From assembly GCF_018687935.1 (NCBI RefSeq), contig NZ_CP061308.1:676048-740047 (forward strand): a stretch of 64,000 bases of DNA. The letters run 5' to 3'. The DNA is from Polynucleobacter sp. JS-JIR-5-A7 (lineage in GTDB: Bacteria; Pseudomonadota; Gammaproteobacteria; Burkholderiales; Burkholderiaceae). Every line of letters begins with the position of its first letter. Position 1 is the stretch's first letter. The translations under genes were made by a program, and so were the position numbers. Shown piece by piece: positions 1 to 9,126 of the stretch. The notes under the pieces were generated by a model. It was not told the DNA's origin and did no database searches. It saw only the letters and a list, made by a program, of their open reading frames with translations.

Positions 1-87
1 GCTGTTCCAGTCAAACTGAAGTTTGCCAAAGCAGGTGAAGTCGAAGTGAAGCTACCAGTCAATGCTACAGCTCCAATGAAGCATTGA
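1..87 (+). CDS. C-terminal end of a probable copper chaperone PCu(A)C (partial)
   Basis: Only the last 28 codons are present; the gene enters from the left edge and stops with TGA at 85-87. The tail has the pattern VPVKLKFAKAGEVEVKLPV, which resembles the last beta-strands of periplasmic PCu(A)C (DUF461) copper chaperones, and it ends Met-Lys-His, fitting a metal-binding tail. These proteins deliver Cu(I) to cytochrome oxidase assembly. With so little sequence the family call is a pattern-based guess. A hairpin terminator follows at 117-142. Confidence 0.55.
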   Translation, partial: AVPVKLKFAKAGEVEVKLPVNATAPMKH

Positions 88-116
88 TAGTAGCTGAGCA
101 GTAGAAATTAAAAGGT

Positions 117-142
117 CCCTGAATCAAATCAGGGGCTTTTTT
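117..142 (+). terminator. Intrinsic terminator after the partial first gene
   Basis: CCCTGA (117-122) pairs with TCAGGG (129-134) around a short A/T loop, then a run of six T at 137-142. It sits between the end of the rightward first gene and the end of leftward ilvD. The A-rich stretch on the other side (107-113) gives a T-rich tail on the minus strand, so it may also serve ilvD. Confidence 0.7.
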
Positions 143-165
143 ACTAGACTGCTGATTCAGTTTGC

Positions 166-1860
166 TTAAGTAAGATCTAAATCCAAATCTGTCACCGCAC
201 CTTTGCTAGCACTGCTAGCAAGGCTTGCATACTTTGCCAAGAGGCCGCGGGTATAGCGTGGCTTAGGTTGTTTCCAAGCTGCGCGGCGTTTAGCAATCTC
301 TTCATCACTCACATTGAGTTGAATGAGGAGCTTGTGAGCGTCGATGGTTACAGAGTCACCTTCATGGATGAGGGCAATGACGCCCCCCACATAAGCTTCT
401 GGAGCTACGTGACCAACGACCATGCCCCAAGTTCCACCAGAGAATCGACCATCAGTAATAAGGCCTACAGACTCACCTAAGCCTTGACCTACTAAGGCAG
501 AGGTCGGGGAAAGCATCTCGCGCATTCCGGGGCCACCTTTGGGGCCCTCATAGCGAATGATCACGATGTCACCATCTTTGATCTTTTGCGCCATGATGGC
601 TGCCATAGCATCGTCTTCAGAATCAAATACACGCGCTGGGCCAGTAATCGATGGGTTCTTAAGACCCGTAATCTTGGCTACGCAACCCTCTGGAGAGATA
701 TTGCCCTTCAGAATGGCTAAGTGGCCTTGTTTGTACAAAGGATTGTCTAAAGTGCGAATCACTTTTTGATCAGCACGCGGCACTGAAGGGATATCTTTCA
801 ACACTTCTGCAATCGTTTTGCCAGTAATGGTCATGCAATCGCCATGTAGCAAGCCACCATCAAGCAAAATTTTCATTACTTGTGGAATGCCGCCAGCCTG
901 GTGCAAGTCGGTTGCCAAATAAGTGCCGGATGGTTTCATATCCACAATGACAGGAACGCGCTTACGAATACGTTCAAAGTCATCAATCGTCCAATCGATT
1001 TCAGCCGCACTAGTAATGGCGAGGAAATGCAATACCGCATTGGTAGACCCGCCGACTGCCATGATGACGCTGACTGCGTTCTCAATCGATTTCTTGGTAA
1101 TGATGTCGCGTGGACGTAGATTGTTCTTGATAGCTTCTACTAAAACGCGGGCAGATTCAGCGGCGCTTGCGACTTTTTCCGCATCTTCGTTGGCCATCGT
1201 AGAAGAGTAGGGCAGACTCATACCGAGGGCTTCAAAGGAGGAGCTCATCGTATTGGCTGTGTACATACCGCCACAAGAGCCGCTTCCTGGACAGGCATGT
1301 TGTTCCACACCCTTCAGATCTTCTTCGTTCATGCGGCCGGAAGTAAATTCACCAACAGCTTCAAATGCAGAAACGATATTCAGGTCTTTGCCTTTGTAGT
1401 GACCTGGCTTAATCGTCCCACCGTATACATAAATGGCAGGAACATTGGTGCGGGCAATAGCCATCATGCCGCCGGGCATATTCTTATCGCAACCCCCGAT
1501 CACTACTACACCGTCTTGCCATAAACCATTGACACAAGTTTCAATACTGTCAGCAATGACTTCGCGAGACACGAGCGAGTATTTCATGCCTTCAGTGCCC
1601 ATGCCAATCCCATCAGAAACCGTGGGCGTACCAAATGTTTGTGCTTTTGCGCCTGCTTCTTCAAGTGCAGTTACAGCCGCATCAGTTAATTTTTGCAGAC
1701 CACTATTACAAGGAGTAATCGTCGAGTGGCCATTCGCAACGCCAACCATTGGCTTGGAGAAATCCTTTTCTTGATAACCCATGGCGTAATACATCGAGCG
1801 ATTAGGTGCGCGAGCGACTCCCTCGGTGACCATACGTGAGCGTTCGTTGAGGCGTTTCAT
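166..1860 (-). CDS. ilvD: Dihydroxy-acid dehydratase
   Basis: The enzyme dehydrates 2,3-dihydroxy-isovalerate and 2,3-dihydroxy-3-methylvalerate to the 2-oxo acids, the third common step of valine and isoleucine synthesis in the cytoplasm. The protein has 564 residues, within the normal range for the family. Family iron-sulfur cysteines are visible at C51 (TPCNSG), C124 (GGCDKNMPG) and C196 (GSGSCGGMYTANT). The ATG at 1860 has a GGAG ribosome site about eight bases upstream on the minus strand (CTGGAGTAATAAGC). It is a single gene, convergent with the partial gene at the left edge and divergent from the RodZ-like gene. Confidence 0.97.
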   Translation of the reverse strand: MKRLNERSRMVTEGVARAPNRSMYYAMGYQEKDFSKPMVGVANGHSTITPCNSGLQKLTDAAVTALEEAGAKAQTFGTPTVSDGIGMGTEGMKYSLVSREVIADSIETCVNGLWQDGVVVIGGCDKNMPGGMMAIARTNVPAIYVYGGTIKPGHYKGKDLNIVSAFEAVGEFTSGRMNEEDLKGVEQHACPGSGSCGGMYTANTMSSSFEALGMSLPYSSTMANEDAEKVASAAESARVLVEAIKNNLRPRDIITKKSIENAVSVIMAVGGSTNAVLHFLAITSAAEIDWTIDDFERIRKRVPVIVDMKPSGTYLATDLHQAGGIPQVMKILLDGGLLHGDCMTITGKTIAEVLKDIPSVPRADQKVIRTLDNPLYKQGHLAILKGNISPEGCVAKITGLKNPSITGPARVFDSEDDAMAAIMAQKIKDGDIVIIRYEGPKGGPGMREMLSPTSALVGQGLGESVGLITDGRFSGGTWGMVVGHVAPEAYVGGVIALIHEGDSVTIDAHKLLIQLNVSDEEIAKRRAAWKQPKPRYTRGLLAKYASLASSASKGAVTDLDLDLT

Positions 1861-2154
1861 GCTTATTACTCCAGAAAAGGTTTGTTTTGAAAGGCTCTAT
1901 TGTGCCGTGAGATGGGCTAAAGGGTGTGCTGCACGAAGGGGTAATGCATACCCATCTTAATGTTGCACTGCAATACTAAAAAAAACGAGCCTCGTTCTCT
2001 CAGGTAAGTTTGACTAGAAAAGCCGCTTCCTTCGGATTTTCAGGGGCTGAAAAATGTCGTGCTGATATTTCTGCGTAAGGCCAATGTTCAATAAAGTATT
2101 ATATTTATCAATGCATTAGAATTACTACGATAAAAATAGTGAGACAGTTCCGCC
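1861..2154. other. Divergent intergenic region ilvD / RodZ-like gene
   Basis: This 294-base non-coding stretch must hold the promoters of ilvD (leftward) and the HTH-membrane protein gene (rightward). I see a 13-base inverted repeat AACGAG-C-CTCGTT at 1984-1996 and a short hairpin TTTTCAG-GGG-CTGAAAA at 2037-2053. The last 60 bases before 2155 are AT-rich. No tRNA or clear small RNA is visible. Whether the repeats bind a regulator cannot be told from sequence alone. Confidence 0.4.
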
Positions 2155-3150
2155 ATGGACAATCCTGCAAAACTTCCGGAGATACGAAAAGAGGCTTTTT
2201 CTAAGGCCAGGGAGAGTCTTGGTTTAAGCGCTAAGGATTTATCGGTTATGGCCTGTCTTTCTGTTCGCCAAATTGAGCAAATTGAAAATGGCGAATCCAG
2301 TTCTTTCTATGGTCTTCAAATTAAGGTCACTGCAGCAAAAAAAGTTGCCGCATTATTAAAACTCAATTTAGAAGATGCTTTTGACTTTGGTGAGGCGCCG
2401 ATGGCGAAGAAAGCTGAAGTTGAAAAGGTAGCAGAAGAAAAGAAAGAAATTCCTGCTGTAATCACTCCACCGGTAGAAAAAAAAGTATCACCTGTAAAGC
2501 CTGAAACAGCTAAGCCGCTAGAGAAAATAAAAGAACTCGTCACTATTTCATCGAATTCATCAGGCCAAGAAAAAAATCCTCAGAAAAAATTATTGATTCT
2601 TCTAGGCATCGCGGTAACTTTAATCTTTGCAGTTGTAAATCTACGCCCACTATTTTTCCCAGAGCCAGTTAAGCAAGAGATTGTGATTTTGGAAGAAGTT
2701 GCTCCAGCAAATCCACCTGCAGAGCCGGTAGCTGAAGCCAAGCCAGAGGAAAAGCCTGTTGCGACTGTGCTTGCTGTTGCTCCTCCTGCACCAGCGCCCG
2801 CTCCAGCAATTTCCTTGGAGTGCCCGCCTGCAGATTCGTCAGTAGTGAGCTACAAAACGGATGCGCCCAAAAAGTCTGGGGATGTTGTATTTTTTCAATC
2901 TAAAACTGCGCAAACAGTCTGTGTTGTTGACGCTAGTGGCAAGACGCAAAACAAAACTCTAGAGCCTGGAGTGGGAGCTAGTATTTTGGGAAAACCACCT
3001 TTAAAGGTTTTAACTTCTGGCTTAGCTCAAGTAGATATGTATTACCAAGGAATGAAAGTTCGTCTTTCCAATCCCACTGCCAAGACTATTATTTTGGAGC
3101 AGGCTGAAATTATTCAGCCTTCCGCTCCATTAGATTCTCAGTTACGTTAA
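2155..3150 (+). CDS. RodZ-like helix-turn-helix membrane protein
   Basis: The architecture is like the bacterial cytoskeletal protein RodZ. An N-terminal Xre/HTH_25-type helix-turn-helix lies at about residues 8-75 (ARESLGLSAKDLSVMACLS, then QIEQIENGE). A charged Lys/Glu/Pro linker follows to about 140, then one transmembrane helix at about 145-165 (LLILLGIAVTLIFAVVNLRP). After a Pro/Ala-rich periplasmic stretch comes a C-terminal beta domain at about 220-320 resembling DUF4115. RodZ links MreB filaments to the peptidoglycan elongation machine. In many relatives rodZ sits beside ispG and hisS; here it stands alone, so I do not assign the symbol. Confidence 0.75.
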   Translation: MDNPAKLPEIRKEAFSKARESLGLSAKDLSVMACLSVRQIEQIENGESSSFYGLQIKVTAAKKVAALLKLNLEDAFDFGEAPMAKKAEVEKVAEEKKEIPAVITPPVEKKVSPVKPETAKPLEKIKELVTISSNSSGQEKNPQKKLLILLGIAVTLIFAVVNLRPLFFPEPVKQEIVILEEVAPANPPAEPVAEAKPEEKPVATVLAVAPPAPAPAPAISLECPPADSSVVSYKTDAPKKSGDVVFFQSKTAQTVCVVDASGKTQNKTLEPGVGASILGKPPLKVLTSGLAQVDMYYQGMKVRLSNPTAKTIILEQAEIIQPSAPLDSQLR

Positions 3151-3194
3151 CGTTGTTGAGTGGTTAAGCTGAGCCTGTCAATCGACAGTCTTGA

Positions 3195-3533
3195 TTAAAC
3201 CGCCGATTCGTTTGTTTCGCCTGTACGAATACGAATCACTTGCTCAACCGCGGTAACGAAAATTTTCCCATCACCAATTTTCCCTGTGCGCGCAGCTTTG
3301 GTGATTGCCTCAAGTGCTACCTCAACGCGATCACTGGCAACCACAGCCTCAACCTTTACTTTAGGCAAAAAGTCGACCACATACTCAGCGCCACGATAGA
3401 GTTCGGTATGACCCTTTTGACGGCCAAAGCCTTTTACTTCAGTCACAGTTAAGCCAGTAACTCCTACTTCGGCCAATGCTTCACGAACTTCATCGAGTTT
3501 GAACGGTTTAATGATTGATGTAATGAGTTTCAT
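3195..3533 (-). CDS. glnB: Nitrogen regulatory protein P-II
   Basis: This 112-residue trimeric signalling protein senses 2-oxoglutarate and ATP/ADP and controls glutamine synthetase adenylylation and NtrB. The T-loop is intact, with the uridylylation target Tyr51 in RGAEY, and the C-terminal GKIFV strand that lines the nucleotide site is present. The ATG at 3533 follows a strong GGGGGAA ribosome site. It lies 70 bases downstream of nadE in the same direction, an arrangement seen in other proteobacteria that couples glutamine-dependent NAD synthesis with nitrogen sensing. There is no amtB next to it, which favours glnB over glnK. Confidence 0.95.
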   Translation of the reverse strand: MKLITSIIKPFKLDEVREALAEVGVTGLTVTEVKGFGRQKGHTELYRGAEYVVDFLPKVKVEAVVASDRVEVALEAITKAARTGKIGDGKIFVTAVEQVIRIRTGETNESAV

Positions 3534-3603
3534 GTATTCCCCCTAATGCAGTAATCATACCTAGAACTGGAAAAAAGTGCCAAATTCGGACTTTCCTGAC
3601 AGA

Positions 3604-5223
3604 CTAGGCTCTAAATTGAGAAGTAATCGGATAGCGCCAATCGCGGCCAAAGGCACGCGTTGTCACGCGCACCCCTGGAGGAGCCTGGCGGCGCTTGTAC
3701 TCGTTTAATTTGATCAGGCGCGTTACTTTTTCAACACTCTCTGGATCAAAGCCGGCAGCAATGATTTGCTCAATGGATTGGTTTTGCTCCATATACCGCT
3801 CAACGATGCCATCTAAAACCTCGTAGGTTGGCAGGCTGTCTTGGTCTTTTTGATCTGGGCGCAATTCAGCAGAAGGAGCGCGCGTCAAAATGCGCTCCGG
3901 AATGACGGGAGCGATGCTATTGCGATAAGCGCATAAACGATAGACCAAAGTTTTAGCAATATCTTTAATCACTGCAAAGCCACCAGCCATGTCGCCATAC
4001 AAAGTGCAATAACCCACTGCCATTTCACTCTTATTACCGGTAGTCAGAACGAGTCGCCCCGTTTTATTCGAGAGCGCCATCAACATCGTGCCACGCACAC
4101 GCGCTTGAATGTTTTCTTCTGTGGCATCAACCTGCATGCCTTTGAACTGCTCAGCTAAGGCTTGCTCGAGAGCGTCAACGGGACCACTAATTGGGATCTC
4201 ATCGTATTGAACATTCAGATTCTGGGCTAATTCACGGGCATCAATCCAAGAGATATCAGCGGTATAGCGTGATGCCATCATCACAGCACGTACTTTGTCT
4301 GCACCAAGGGCATCGACTGCAATCGCCAACACAAGAGCGGAATCTACGCCGCCTGATAAGCCAATAATCACACCAGGAAAGCGGTTCTTGTTCACATAGT
4401 CGCGCACACCCAGTACTAAGGCTTGATAAGCCTGAGCCTCAACACTTTGGGGTGGGGAGATTGAGCCTTTTTCGAGCTCACCTCCGGAACTGACATTTAC
4501 AACACCTAGTCCAGTTTCAAACTGGGGCATAGACATAACCACTTCGCCATGGCTATTTAATGCAAAAGACCCGCCGTCAAACACCAATTCATCTTGACCA
4601 CCAACGGCGTTGACATAGACTAAAGGCATTTTGGTTTGCTCAATGTGAGCACGCAATACATCGATACGCAGCGCCTCTTTTTTCAGGTGATAGGGCGATG
4701 CATTCGGGACGAGTAAAACGTGTGCGCCAGCCGCATGGACTTGTTTCGCTGGCCCTGGATGCCATGCATCTTCACAGAGAATCAGGCCATACTGAATGCC
4801 TGCGCAGTCAAATACACAAGCTTGCTTACCGGGCACAAAGTAACGCACCTCATCAAAGACTTCGTGATTAGGTAGCTCTTGTTTGGCATAGCCTGCAATG
4901 ACCTTGCCATTCCGTAAAACGGAAGCATAGTTTTGTAGACCTGCTGACGTTAATTTTGGGTGACCTACTACGACCGTCAGATCTGGATATTGGGATAGAT
5001 CTTGTACCAAAGAATCAAGCTGCTTTTGCGCAGCCTCAATGAAGGCAGGCCGGAGCAATAAATCTTCTGGGGGGTAGCCGGTCAGAGAAAGCTCAGGAGT
5101 AACAACAAGCTTGGCGCCTTGAGAAAAGGCCTCTTGAGCTGCTTTGTGAATCAGTTGCGCGTTACCAGCCAGATCACCCAGCAGCGGGTTCATTTGGGCT
5201 AAGGCAATTTTCTGTGCGCTCAC
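3604..5223 (-). CDS. nadE: Glutamine-dependent NAD+ synthetase
   Basis: It amidates nicotinic acid adenine dinucleotide to NAD+ using glutamine and ATP. The 539-residue protein has the two-domain form. The N-terminal nitrilase-like glutaminase has catalytic triad Glu44 (TPELSLTGYPP), Lys114 (GYAKQELPN) and Cys150 (LILCEDAWHPG). The C-terminal synthetase carries the PP-loop SGGVDSA at 290-296. Because the glutaminase triad is complete, the enzyme should use glutamine rather than only ammonia. It lies 43 bases after ppa and 70 bases before glnB, probably one transcript. Coupling with ppa makes sense because the reaction releases pyrophosphate. Confidence 0.96.
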   Translation of the reverse strand: MSAQKIALAQMNPLLGDLAGNAQLIHKAAQEAFSQGAKLVVTPELSLTGYPPEDLLLRPAFIEAAQKQLDSLVQDLSQYPDLTVVVGHPKLTSAGLQNYASVLRNGKVIAGYAKQELPNHEVFDEVRYFVPGKQACVFDCAGIQYGLILCEDAWHPGPAKQVHAAGAHVLLVPNASPYHLKKEALRIDVLRAHIEQTKMPLVYVNAVGGQDELVFDGGSFALNSHGEVVMSMPQFETGLGVVNVSSGGELEKGSISPPQSVEAQAYQALVLGVRDYVNKNRFPGVIIGLSGGVDSALVLAIAVDALGADKVRAVMMASRYTADISWIDARELAQNLNVQYDEIPISGPVDALEQALAEQFKGMQVDATEENIQARVRGTMLMALSNKTGRLVLTTGNKSEMAVGYCTLYGDMAGGFAVIKDIAKTLVYRLCAYRNSIAPVIPERILTRAPSAELRPDQKDQDSLPTYEVLDGIVERYMEQNQSIEQIIAAGFDPESVEKVTRLIKLNEYKRRQAPPGVRVTTRAFGRDWRYPITSQFRA

Positions 5224-5266
5224 TCCGAATCACAAAGCCTTTACTATCAATTGAATCAACACTAAG

Positions 5267-5803
5267 TTAAGCGTGCTCTTTGTTGTAACGATCGATGCCC
5301 TCAAGAATCTCTGTATGAGCATCGGCAACGCCACCCCAGCCTTTTACTTTCACCCACTTGCCTGGCTCGAGATCTTTATAGTGCTCGAAGAAGTGCTGAA
5401 TTTGGTTTAAGCGCAATGGGTTGATATCTTCTGGTTTTTGCCAGTGTGTGTAGATTGGCAAAATCTTATCTTCTGGGACGGCCAACAATTTAGCGTCTTG
5501 CCCACCTTCATCTTCCATTTGCAAAACACCAAGTGCGCGGCAAGCAACCACGACACCCGGAATCAGTGGAAATGGAGTAATCACGAGAACGTCAACAGGG
5601 TCACCATCGCCAGCAATGGTTTTATTGATGTAGCCATAATTGCAGGGATAGTGCATGGCAGTACCCATAAAACGGTCTACGAAAATGGCGCCACTTTCCT
5701 TGTCAACTTCATATTTGATTGGATCCGCATTCATGGGGATTTCAATGATGACGTTGAAGCTTTCAGGGATCTTTTTACCTGGCTTGACGTTGTCGAGACT
5801 CAT
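5267..5803 (-). CDS. ppa: Soluble inorganic pyrophosphatase
   Basis: This cytoplasmic family I pyrophosphatase of 178 residues hydrolyses PPi to two phosphates. The signature Asp cluster is visible in GDGDPVDVLVITP, and the substrate-binding YPCNYGYI motif precedes it. The size fits the bacterial hexameric enzyme. It starts the leftward ppa-nadE-glnB block. Its promoter region (5804-5974) is shared with hppA, which encodes an energy-conserving membrane pyrophosphatase, so two different ways of removing PPi lie back to back. Confidence 0.96.
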   Translation of the reverse strand: MSLDNVKPGKKIPESFNVIIEIPMNADPIKYEVDKESGAIFVDRFMGTAMHYPCNYGYINKTIAGDGDPVDVLVITPFPLIPGVVVACRALGVLQMEDEGGQDAKLLAVPEDKILPIYTHWQKPEDINPLRLNQIQHFFEHYKDLEPGKWVKVKGWGGVADAHTEILEGIDRYNKEHA

Positions 5804-5974
5804 AAATACTCCGAATAATGATTAGTAAATACCCTGATCCTGTGGAGGGGGCGCAGGGGTGATTCTGTTACATACTGTTACGGCTTAAAGACATAGTTTA
5901 AAGCTTTCAGAAACCGGGTCGACCTAAGCGCAAGTAGCAAAAAACAATAAAGATTAAATTTAGGGAGTTCAAGC

Positions 5975-8035
5975 ATGAGTAATGTCACTTTAGGCTTGTA
6001 TTTTGCCTTGGTATGCGGAGTCATAGCCGTGATTTACGGTTTTGTGATGCGTAGCTGGATTTTGAAGCAAAGTACGGGCAACGCCAAAATGCAAGAGATT
6101 GCGGAAGCGATCCAGCAGGGTGCGGCGGCCTACTTATCACGCCAATATAAAACGATTGCGATCGTTGGAGTGATTCTCACCATTCTGATGGCGCTCTTTT
6201 TGGATTTTGCGACAGCGATTGGCTTTGTCGTGGGCGCGGTTCTCTCAGGCGCATGTGGTTTCATTGGTATGAATGTGTCAGTCCGCGCAAACGTGCGCAC
6301 CGCTGAGGCTGCAACCAAGGGTATGAATGAAGCTCTCAACGTTGCCTTTAAGGGTGGCGCGATTACCGGTATGTTGGTAGTGGGTCTTGGACTCTTGGGT
6401 GTTGGTCTGTTCTTTATGTTCCTCGTTTCCATTGGCGCAGGACAAGACCTCTCCGCAGTATTGCATCCCCTCATTGGCTTGGCATTTGGCTCTTCATTGA
6501 TTTCGATCTTTGCACGTTTAGGTGGCGGTATCTTTACTAAAGGTGCAGACGTTGGTGCTGACTTAGTAGGTAAAGTGGAAGCAGGCATTCCGGAAGATGA
6601 TCCACGCAATCCAGCAGTGATTGCCGATAACGTCGGTGATAACGTTGGCGACTGCGCTGGTATGGCAGCTGACTTGTTTGAAACGTATGCTGTGACATTG
6701 ATTGCAACCATGGTGCTGGGTTCATTGATGGTCGCTGGTGCTCCCGTAGCAGCCATCATCTATCCATTGGTGCTAGGTGGCGTATCGATTATTGCTTCGA
6801 TCGTTGGCTGTTCATTTGTTAAAGCAACCCCTGGTATGAAGAATGTGATGCCTGCTTTGTATAAAGGTCTGATCATTGCGGGCGGCTTATCACTGGTTGC
6901 CTTTTACTTTGTCACCAACTTCATCATGCCTGATGATGCGCTGGGTATTCCGGGTAGTCAGTGGCGTTTATTTGGCGCAACTATTGTTGGCCTCTTGCTT
7001 ACTGCTGCTTTGGTATGGATTACCGAGTACTACACTGGTACTCAGTTCAAGCCAGTACAGCATATTGCTGAAGCATCAACTAAAGGTCATGGCACAAACA
7101 TCATTGCTGGCTTAGGCATCTCAATGAAGTCAACTGCTTATCCAGTCTTGTTTGTTTGCGCAGCGATTTATGCAGCATATTGGTTGGCTGGTTTATATGG
7201 CATTGCGATTGCCGCTACCTCGATGTTGTCGATGGCCGGTATCGTTGTGGCTCTAGACGCATACGGACCGATTACCGATAACGCAGGTGGTATTGCGGAG
7301 ATGGCAGGTTTGCCACAAGCAGTGCGTGATATTACTGATCCATTGGATGCAGTGGGCAATACAACTAAAGCAGTTACTAAGGGTTACGCCATCGGTTCTG
7401 CTGGTTTGGCTTCATTAGTCCTCTTTGCCGATTACACCCATGCTTTAGAAGGTATCGGCCAGCAAGTCTCCTTTGATCTGTCAAACCACATGGTGATCAT
7501 TGGTCTCTTTATTGGGGGCATGATTCCTTACTTGTTTGGGGCGATGGCGATGGAAGCAGTAGGCCGTTGTGCTGGTGCAGTTGTTGAGGAAGTGCGTCGT
7601 CAGTTCCGCGATATTCCAGGGATCATGGAAGGTACCGCTAAGCCTGAGTACGGTAAAGCGGTAGACATGCTCACTTCTGCGGCGATTAAAGAGATGATCG
7701 TTCCTTCATTGTTGCCAGTGGTTGCTCCAATCGTAGTTGGTCTCTTGCTAGGACCTGCTGCATTGGGGGGTTTGCTCATGGGCACAATCGTGACAGGTTT
7801 GTTCGTGGCAATCTCGATGTGTACTGGTGGCGGCGCTTGGGACAATGCCAAGAAATATATCGAGGAAGGTAACTTCGGTGGCAAAGGTTCTGAGGCGCAC
7901 AAAGCTGCTGTGACTGGTGACACTGTAGGCGACCCCTACAAAGACACTGCAGGTCCTGCAGTCAACCCACTGATTAAGATCATCAACATTGTGGCATTGC
8001 TCATCGTGCCACTTTTGCCAGTGATCTCACGCTAA
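5975..8035 (+). CDS. hppA: Proton-translocating membrane pyrophosphatase, K+-independent type
   Basis: This 686-residue polytopic inner-membrane protein (about 15-16 hydrophobic helices) couples PPi hydrolysis to proton pumping. Substrate-binding motifs are visible: DVGADLVGKVEAGIPEDDP, then DNVGDNVGDCAGMAADLFE, and near the C-terminus DTVGDPYKDTAGPA. The segment GNTTKAVTKG places Lys at 465 and Thr at 468. This Lys/Thr combination is the known marker of potassium-independent enzymes, where potassium-dependent ones carry Ala and Gly/Ala. A GGGAG ribosome site precedes the ATG at 5975. It is divergent from ppa and followed by a strong terminator. Confidence 0.96.
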   Translation: MSNVTLGLYFALVCGVIAVIYGFVMRSWILKQSTGNAKMQEIAEAIQQGAAAYLSRQYKTIAIVGVILTILMALFLDFATAIGFVVGAVLSGACGFIGMNVSVRANVRTAEAATKGMNEALNVAFKGGAITGMLVVGLGLLGVGLFFMFLVSIGAGQDLSAVLHPLIGLAFGSSLISIFARLGGGIFTKGADVGADLVGKVEAGIPEDDPRNPAVIADNVGDNVGDCAGMAADLFETYAVTLIATMVLGSLMVAGAPVAAIIYPLVLGGVSIIASIVGCSFVKATPGMKNVMPALYKGLIIAGGLSLVAFYFVTNFIMPDDALGIPGSQWRLFGATIVGLLLTAALVWITEYYTGTQFKPVQHIAEASTKGHGTNIIAGLGISMKSTAYPVLFVCAAIYAAYWLAGLYGIAIAATSMLSMAGIVVALDAYGPITDNAGGIAEMAGLPQAVRDITDPLDAVGNTTKAVTKGYAIGSAGLASLVLFADYTHALEGIGQQVSFDLSNHMVIIGLFIGGMIPYLFGAMAMEAVGRCAGAVVEEVRRQFRDIPGIMEGTAKPEYGKAVDMLTSAAIKEMIVPSLLPVVAPIVVGLLLGPAALGGLLMGTIVTGLFVAISMCTGGGAWDNAKKYIEEGNFGGKGSEAHKAAVTGDTVGDPYKDTAGPAVNPLIKIINIVALLIVPLLPVISR

Positions 8036-8081
8036 GTAATGCTTAGTAAGTAATATGCATTAGTAGCCAAAGTATCAAATA

Positions 8082-8110
8082 AAAAACGCCTAGCATTGCT
8101 AGGCGTTTTT
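8082..8110. terminator. Bidirectional terminator between hppA and trxB
   Basis: A perfect 13-base stem, AAAAACGCCTAGC at 8082-8094 and GCTAGGCGTTTTT at 8098-8110, closes a 3-base loop. The T run on both strands means it can end the rightward hppA and the leftward trxB transcripts. Confidence 0.92.
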
Positions 8111-8130
8111 TATTATTCAGCCTCTAAAAA

Positions 8131-9087
8131 CTAATCTAAAGTTTCTAAGTAACGTTGCGCATCTAGAGCGGCCATACAACCGGTGCCGGCACTAGTAATC
8201 GCTTGACGGTAGATGTGGTCCTGAACATCGCCAGCAGCAAACACGCCCGGAATATTGGTAGCTGTCGCATTGCCCTCCAATCCTGAGTGAGTTTTGATGT
8301 AGCCATTATTCATTTCTAGCTGACCAATAAAGAGCTCGGTATTGGGTTTGTGACCAATCGCGATAAATGCACCAGTAACGGCGATATCTTCCGTGCCGCC
8401 ATCTTGTTTCTTGATGCGCACACCAGTCACACCTTTTTCATCACCGAGCACTTCATCTAATGTGGCATTCAATTTCAGCTCTACCTTGCCTTCGGCAACT
8501 TTGGCCATCAAGCGATCATTCAAAATAGGTTCGGCACGGAATTTATCGCGACGGTGAATCACGGTCACTTTTTTGGCAATACCTGTGAGATAGAGCGCTT
8601 CTTCCACCGCAGTATTGCCACCACCTACCACGCATACATCTTGATTGCGATAGAAAAACCCATCGCAAGTTGCACAACCAGATACGCCGCGCCCCATAAA
8701 CGCTTCTTCACTTGGAAGGCCAATGTATTGAGCGGAAGCACCGGTGCTAATAATCAAAGCATCACAGGTATAGGTTCCAGAGTCACCCACTAAGCGAATC
8801 GGCTTCTCTTTGAGAGCCGCTGTATGAATGTGGTCAAAAATGATCTCGGTATTGAAATGCTCCGCATGCTTCAAAAAGCGGTCCATGAGCTCTGGGCCTT
8901 GCACGCCTTCTGGGTCGGCGGGCCAGTTTTCAACGTCAGTGGTGGTCATTAATTGACCCCCTTGAGCCAAGCCAGTAATGAGGGTAGGCTGTAAATTGGC
9001 TCGGGCGGCATAGACTGCAGCGGTATAGCCGGCAGGACCAGATCCGAGGATGAGAACTTTTGAGTGTTTTGGGGTATTTGTAGTCAT
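8131..9087 (-). CDS. trxB: Thioredoxin reductase
   Basis: This cytoplasmic FAD enzyme passes electrons from NADPH to thioredoxin. The 318 residues contain the FAD-binding GSGPAGYTAA near the N-terminus, the redox pair CATC at 138-141, the NADPH-binding GGGNTAVEEA, and the closing FAAGDVQD motif. The start is set at ATG 9087. An open frame continues upstream to 9156, but that would overlap the ftsK start and add 23 residues not seen in the family. A TATAAT on the minus strand at 9094-9099 lies only seven bases before the ATG, so the message may be nearly leaderless. Confidence 0.95.
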   Translation of the reverse strand: MTTNTPKHSKVLILGSGPAGYTAAVYAARANLQPTLITGLAQGGQLMTTTDVENWPADPEGVQGPELMDRFLKHAEHFNTEIIFDHIHTAALKEKPIRLVGDSGTYTCDALIISTGASAQYIGLPSEEAFMGRGVSGCATCDGFFYRNQDVCVVGGGNTAVEEALYLTGIAKKVTVIHRRDKFRAEPILNDRLMAKVAEGKVELKLNATLDEVLGDEKGVTGVRIKKQDGGTEDIAVTGAFIAIGHKPNTELFIGQLEMNNGYIKTHSGLEGNATATNIPGVFAAGDVQDHIYRQAITSAGTGCMAALDAQRYLETLD

Positions 9088-9093
9088 ACCCAA

Positions 9094-9099
9094 ATTATA
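9094..9099 (-). promoter_or_regulatory. Candidate -10 box of trxB
   Basis: The minus strand reads TATAAT, ending seven bases before the trxB ATG. I see no good -35 at 16-18 bases spacing. If real, transcription would begin at or beside the start codon. Confidence 0.35.
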
Positions 9100-9126
9100 G
9101 GTTTGCTTGTTTACAATCGGTAGAAC

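Noticed and set aside
6130..6759. 209-codon open frame on the minus strand
   Set aside because: Antisense to hppA; composition rich in Pro/Thr/Ala mirrors the Gly/Ala/Val codons of the real gene.
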